Shown here: positions 6,155 through 8,142 of the stretch, in pieces
How the letters are laid out: the number at the start of each line of letters is the position of its first letter
How positions within the stretch are numbered: position 1 is the stretch's first letter
Assembly (NCBI GenBank): GCA_023411775.1
Contig: JAEYOL010000102.1
Location: forward strand, 1 to 8,142
Direction: 5' to 3'
From: Bacteroidota bacterium
Lineage (GTDB): Bacteria > Bacteroidota > Bacteroidia > Chitinophagales > Chitinophagaceae
DNA length: 8,142 nucleotides
Made by a program: the position numbers and the translations under genes
Notes under the pieces: model-generated
What the model saw: only the letters and a program-made list of their open reading frames with translations
Told to the model about the DNA's origin: nothing
The model's database searches: none

Positions 6155-6424
6155 CTAACTGAAACTCTCTTTCATTTTGCCAACTTTTTCCTCGGCTGCA
6201 GATTTGGCATAACGTGCTTTGTCTTTTATATCCTGTGCGCTTCCTTCAGCTGCTTGCCGGCCTCTCTCCCATAAATGACCCAGACTATCGGCCCAGTCAC
6301 CTGCTGTCTTTCTCAACTTTTTACGGGTTTCATTACCTTTATCGGGAGCGATCAGCATACCTATCACTACCCCGGCGGCTGCCGCACCCAGGATACCAAG
6401 TAAAACTTTACTCTTCGTGTTCAT
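6155..6424 (-). CDS. YtxH-domain protein (small membrane-anchored stress-type protein)
   Basis: 89 residues. A single N-terminal membrane helix with small residues (VLLGILGAAAAGVVIGMLIA, 7-26) is followed directly by APDKGNETRKKLRKTAGDW (26-44), the hallmark of the YtxH family. The rest is a charged helical tail rich in Ala, Lys and Glu (about 55-89). Family members are anchored in the inner membrane with the helix in the cytoplasm and are often induced by general stress; the molecular role is unknown. It is first of a three-gene minus-strand cluster with the holin-like and acidic-tail genes. No Shine-Dalgarno sequence and no convincing promoter were found upstream. Confidence 0.9.
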   Translation of the reverse strand: MNTKSKVLLGILGAAAAGVVIGMLIAPDKGNETRKKLRKTAGDWADSLGHLWERGRQAAEGSAQDIKDKARYAKSAAEEKVGKMKESFS

Positions 6425-6570
6425 GGTGATAAATTTTAAGAGTTAAGGAATAAAATTGTAATACAAAAATGTATAAAAACCGTACCAGAATAACCCTGCA
6501 CATCTAAGGCTAAAAATTGACATTTACTTCTACTGCAAAGGCTTATACATGGTTCATAGCAACAGATTCG

Positions 6571-6582
6571 GTATTATAATAC
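6571..6582. repeat. 12-bp perfect palindrome GTATTATAATAC
   Basis: A perfect A/T-rich palindrome touching the downstream edge of the citrate synthase terminator. It could be a protein-binding site or a chance product of A/T-rich spacer DNA. Confidence 0.3.
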
Positions 6583-6610
6583 AAAAAGCCCCTGCTGTTT
6601 TCAAGGGCTT
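6582..6610 (-). terminator. Intrinsic terminator of citrate synthase gene
   Basis: On the minus strand AAGCCC (6610-6605) pairs with GGGCTT (6591-6586), with a 13-base loop, and is followed by a T-run (6587-6583). It begins 27 bp after the citrate synthase stop codon and separates that gene from the ytxH cluster. Confidence 0.65.
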
Positions 6611-6637
6611 CGATAAAAATATGAACCGGAATGGGGT

Positions 6638-7963
6638 TTAATCTCCCCAAATATTTTCTTCTCCTTTCAACCATTTCTTCACCAGGTCGGTTGTAACCGA
6701 TTTGGGTCTTTCCAATGCAAGACCCAAAGCCCTGTCCCAGCAAAGGCTGCTCAATACACCGAGTGCCCGGCTTACGGCAAACAAAACAGTATAATATTCA
6801 TATTCCTTCATACCGAAATGCACCAGCAAAGCACCGCTGTGAGCATCAACATTTGGCCAGGGATTTTTTACTTTTCCCAGTGACTGCAAAATTGGCGGCA
6901 CCACCTCGTAGATATTCCATACGGTATTGACCAGTTTGTCATCCGGCATGTGTTTTTTGCCAAACTCCATCTGCGCGATAAAACGTGGATCCGTTTTTCT
7001 CAGTACGGCATGTCCATACCCTGGCACTACTTTACCCTCGCTGAGGGTTTTCTTCACATACTCTTCGATCTGTTCCTTTGTTGGCGCTTCTGTTTTCAAC
7101 TCCTCCTGCATCTCGAAGATCCACTTGATCACTTCCTGGTTGGCCAGCCCGTGCAGGGGGCCTGCCAGCCCATTCATTCCGGCAGCATAGCTCAGGTAGG
7201 GATCACTTAGCGCAGATCCCACCAGGTGCGTAGCATGAGCGGATACATTACCTCCCTCATGATCGGCGTGTATGGTCATATACAACCTCATCAAAGCCTT
7301 GAAAGTATTGTCCTGGTATCCCAGCATATGCGCGAAATTACCCGCCCAGTCAAGAAGACCATTTGGCTGGATATGATCACCATTTTTATACTTGCGTCGA
7401 TATATATAAGCTGCTACCCTGGGTAACCGGGCGATCAGATCCATTGAATCGTCGAAAACCGCCTCCCAGTAATCTTTTTTATTTAGGCCGGCTGCATATT
7501 TCTTGGAAAACTGGCTTTCGGTCTGAAGGGCCATCACGGCTACCACGAACTGTGTCATCGGGTGAGCCGTAACCGGCAAAGCTTCTATAGTATCAAAAAC
7601 ATGGTTGGGAACATGACTTCGCCTTTGCAACACTGAAGTAACATGATGTACATCATCCTCTGTAGGCAGTTCCCCTATCAGCATCAGGTAAAACAAACCC
7701 TCGGGCAGCGGTTCTGAACCACCCGGGACTCTTGGCAATTTTGCTCTTAGTTCAGGAATAGTATAACCCCTGAAACGAATGCCTTCCTGGGCATCCAGAA
7801 GCGAGGTTTCAGTAACGAGCCCGGTAATACCGCGCATTCCCTGGTATATCTGGGATAGCTGTACTTCACCGATCACTTTTTGCCCATGTTCCTTCAATAT
7901 TTCTTTGATCTCTGCACCCAGTTGATCGGCCTTTACTTTAAACCTTTCTTTTAAAATTCCCAT
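6638..7963 (-). CDS. gltA: Citrate synthase, eukaryotic-type
   Basis: 441 residues from MGILKERF. The enzyme condenses acetyl-CoA with oxaloacetate to citrate, the first TCA-cycle step, in the cytoplasm. Active-site residues by comparison with the pig mitochondrial enzyme: His271 in GPLHGLANQE, His318 in VPGYGHAVLRKTDPR and Asp373 in NVDAHSG. HADHEGGNVSAHATHLVGSA (232-251) and SDPYLSYAAGMNGLAGPLHG (253-272) are also very close to the mitochondrial form and unlike the hexameric E. coli type. The frame has an earlier ATG at 8053, but that lies upstream of the probable promoter (8002-8032), and the family N-terminus begins at 7963. The gene has its own promoter and terminator, so it is probably monocistronic. 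The symbol follows common usage for bacterial citrate synthase. Confidence 0.96.
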   Translation of the reverse strand: MGILKERFKVKADQLGAEIKEILKEHGQKVIGEVQLSQIYQGMRGITGLVTETSLLDAQEGIRFRGYTIPELRAKLPRVPGGSEPLPEGLFYLMLIGELPTEDDVHHVTSVLQRRSHVPNHVFDTIEALPVTAHPMTQFVVAVMALQTESQFSKKYAAGLNKKDYWEAVFDDSMDLIARLPRVAAYIYRRKYKNGDHIQPNGLLDWAGNFAHMLGYQDNTFKALMRLYMTIHADHEGGNVSAHATHLVGSALSDPYLSYAAGMNGLAGPLHGLANQEVIKWIFEMQEELKTEAPTKEQIEEYVKKTLSEGKVVPGYGHAVLRKTDPRFIAQMEFGKKHMPDDKLVNTVWNIYEVVPPILQSLGKVKNPWPNVDAHSGALLVHFGMKEYEYYTVLFAVSRALGVLSSLCWDRALGLALERPKSVTTDLVKKWLKGEENIWGD

Positions 7964-8001
7964 GAAAATGCGTTTATAAAAATCTGATAATCTGGAGGGG
8001 A

Positions 8002-8032
8002 TAAAGGTAGGCAATGCCCCTGTAGCAACAAA
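8002..8032 (-). promoter_or_regulatory. Promoter of citrate synthase gene
   Basis: On the minus strand TTTG (8029-8032) is followed after 19 bases by TACCTTTA (8002-8009), one base off TAnnTTTG, with ideal spacing. Transcription would start near 7995, about 32 nt before ATG 7963. This decides the start codon: the in-frame ATG at 8053 would not be in the transcript. Confidence 0.55.
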
Positions 8033-8035
8033 AAA

Positions 8036-8053
8036 TTGAACCCCTAAGTTCAA
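8036..8053. promoter_or_regulatory. Inverted repeat upstream of the citrate synthase promoter
   Basis: TTGAAC (8036-8041) and GTTCAA (8048-8053) form a perfect 6-bp inverted repeat with a 6-base spacer, ending four bases before the -33 TTTG. The 12-bp centre-to-centre spacing and position suit a dimeric regulator site. No regulator can be named. Confidence 0.3.
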
Positions 8054-8090
8054 CGGAAAAGCAGATATAGCGGTTTTAAAGATAAAAGCT

Positions 8091-8142
8091 CTAAGACTTC
8101 AAATTCTTCGCGACGATCTCCGTGTCATTTTGGCGCTCTCTT
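8091..8142 (-). CDS. Possible C-terminus of an upstream gene (cut by window edge)
   Basis: On the minus strand one frame is open from the window edge for 16 codons (RERQNDTEIVAKNLKS) to TAG at 8091-8093. The stop falls 58 bp before the -33 element of the citrate synthase promoter, which suits the end of a preceding gene. The stretch is too short to identify, and an open run of this length can arise by chance. Confidence 0.28.
   Translation of the reverse strand, partial: RERQNDTEIVAKNLKS

Noticed and set aside
7964..8053. N-terminal extension of citrate synthase from ATG 8053 (30 extra residues)
   Set aside because: The added residues do not resemble the family N-terminus, and the likely promoter and transcription start lie downstream of this ATG.

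Overview
The window reads as chromosome of a member of the Bacteroidota, probably Chitinophagaceae-like (the family is a guess). The reasons are a SusC/RagA outer-membrane transporter, start codons preceded by A/T-rich DNA without Shine-Dalgarno sequences, several matches to the Bacteroidota -33/-7 promoter form (TTTG ... TAnnTTTG), and a eukaryotic-type citrate synthase. Apart from one regulator, every gene lies on the minus strand.

Layout, left to right. 1-1598 is the first 532 codons of a minus-strand SusC-family TonB-dependent transporter that runs off the left edge. A 374-bp A/T-rich control region separates it from a divergent DeoR/GlpR-type repressor (1973-2740, plus strand), which may control it. 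Three minus-strand single genes follow: a DUF1801 protein (2752-3180), a nitrilase-superfamily amidohydrolase (3261-3980) and a DUF2306 multi-pass membrane protein (4142-4792).

4793-5284 has no protein gene. It holds an intact tRNA-Ala(GGC) with its terminator, flanked by two decayed tRNA-Ala halves whose anticodon arm is a different stem-loop (TCCCGAT...ATCGGGA), plus a tandem repeat of about 110 bp. The probable tRNA promoter lies outside the upstream relic, so the intact tRNA is probably cut from a precursor whose leader is a dead tRNA half.

5285-6424 is a compact membrane/stress-type cluster: ytxH-like protein, a two-helix holin-like (YqjE-type) membrane protein, and a soluble acidic-tailed protein of unknown function whose start overlaps the preceding stop. 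A perfect 10-bp hairpin sits between the first two genes. 6638-7963 encodes citrate synthase with its own terminator and a good promoter. The last bases may hold the C-terminus of another minus-strand gene.

I found no mobile element, CRISPR array, defence system or clearly new multi-gene system. The most unusual structure is the tRNA relic array. Next are the 10-bp sequence shared upstream of both divergent starts (susC/deoR) and the hairpin inside the ytxH cluster.
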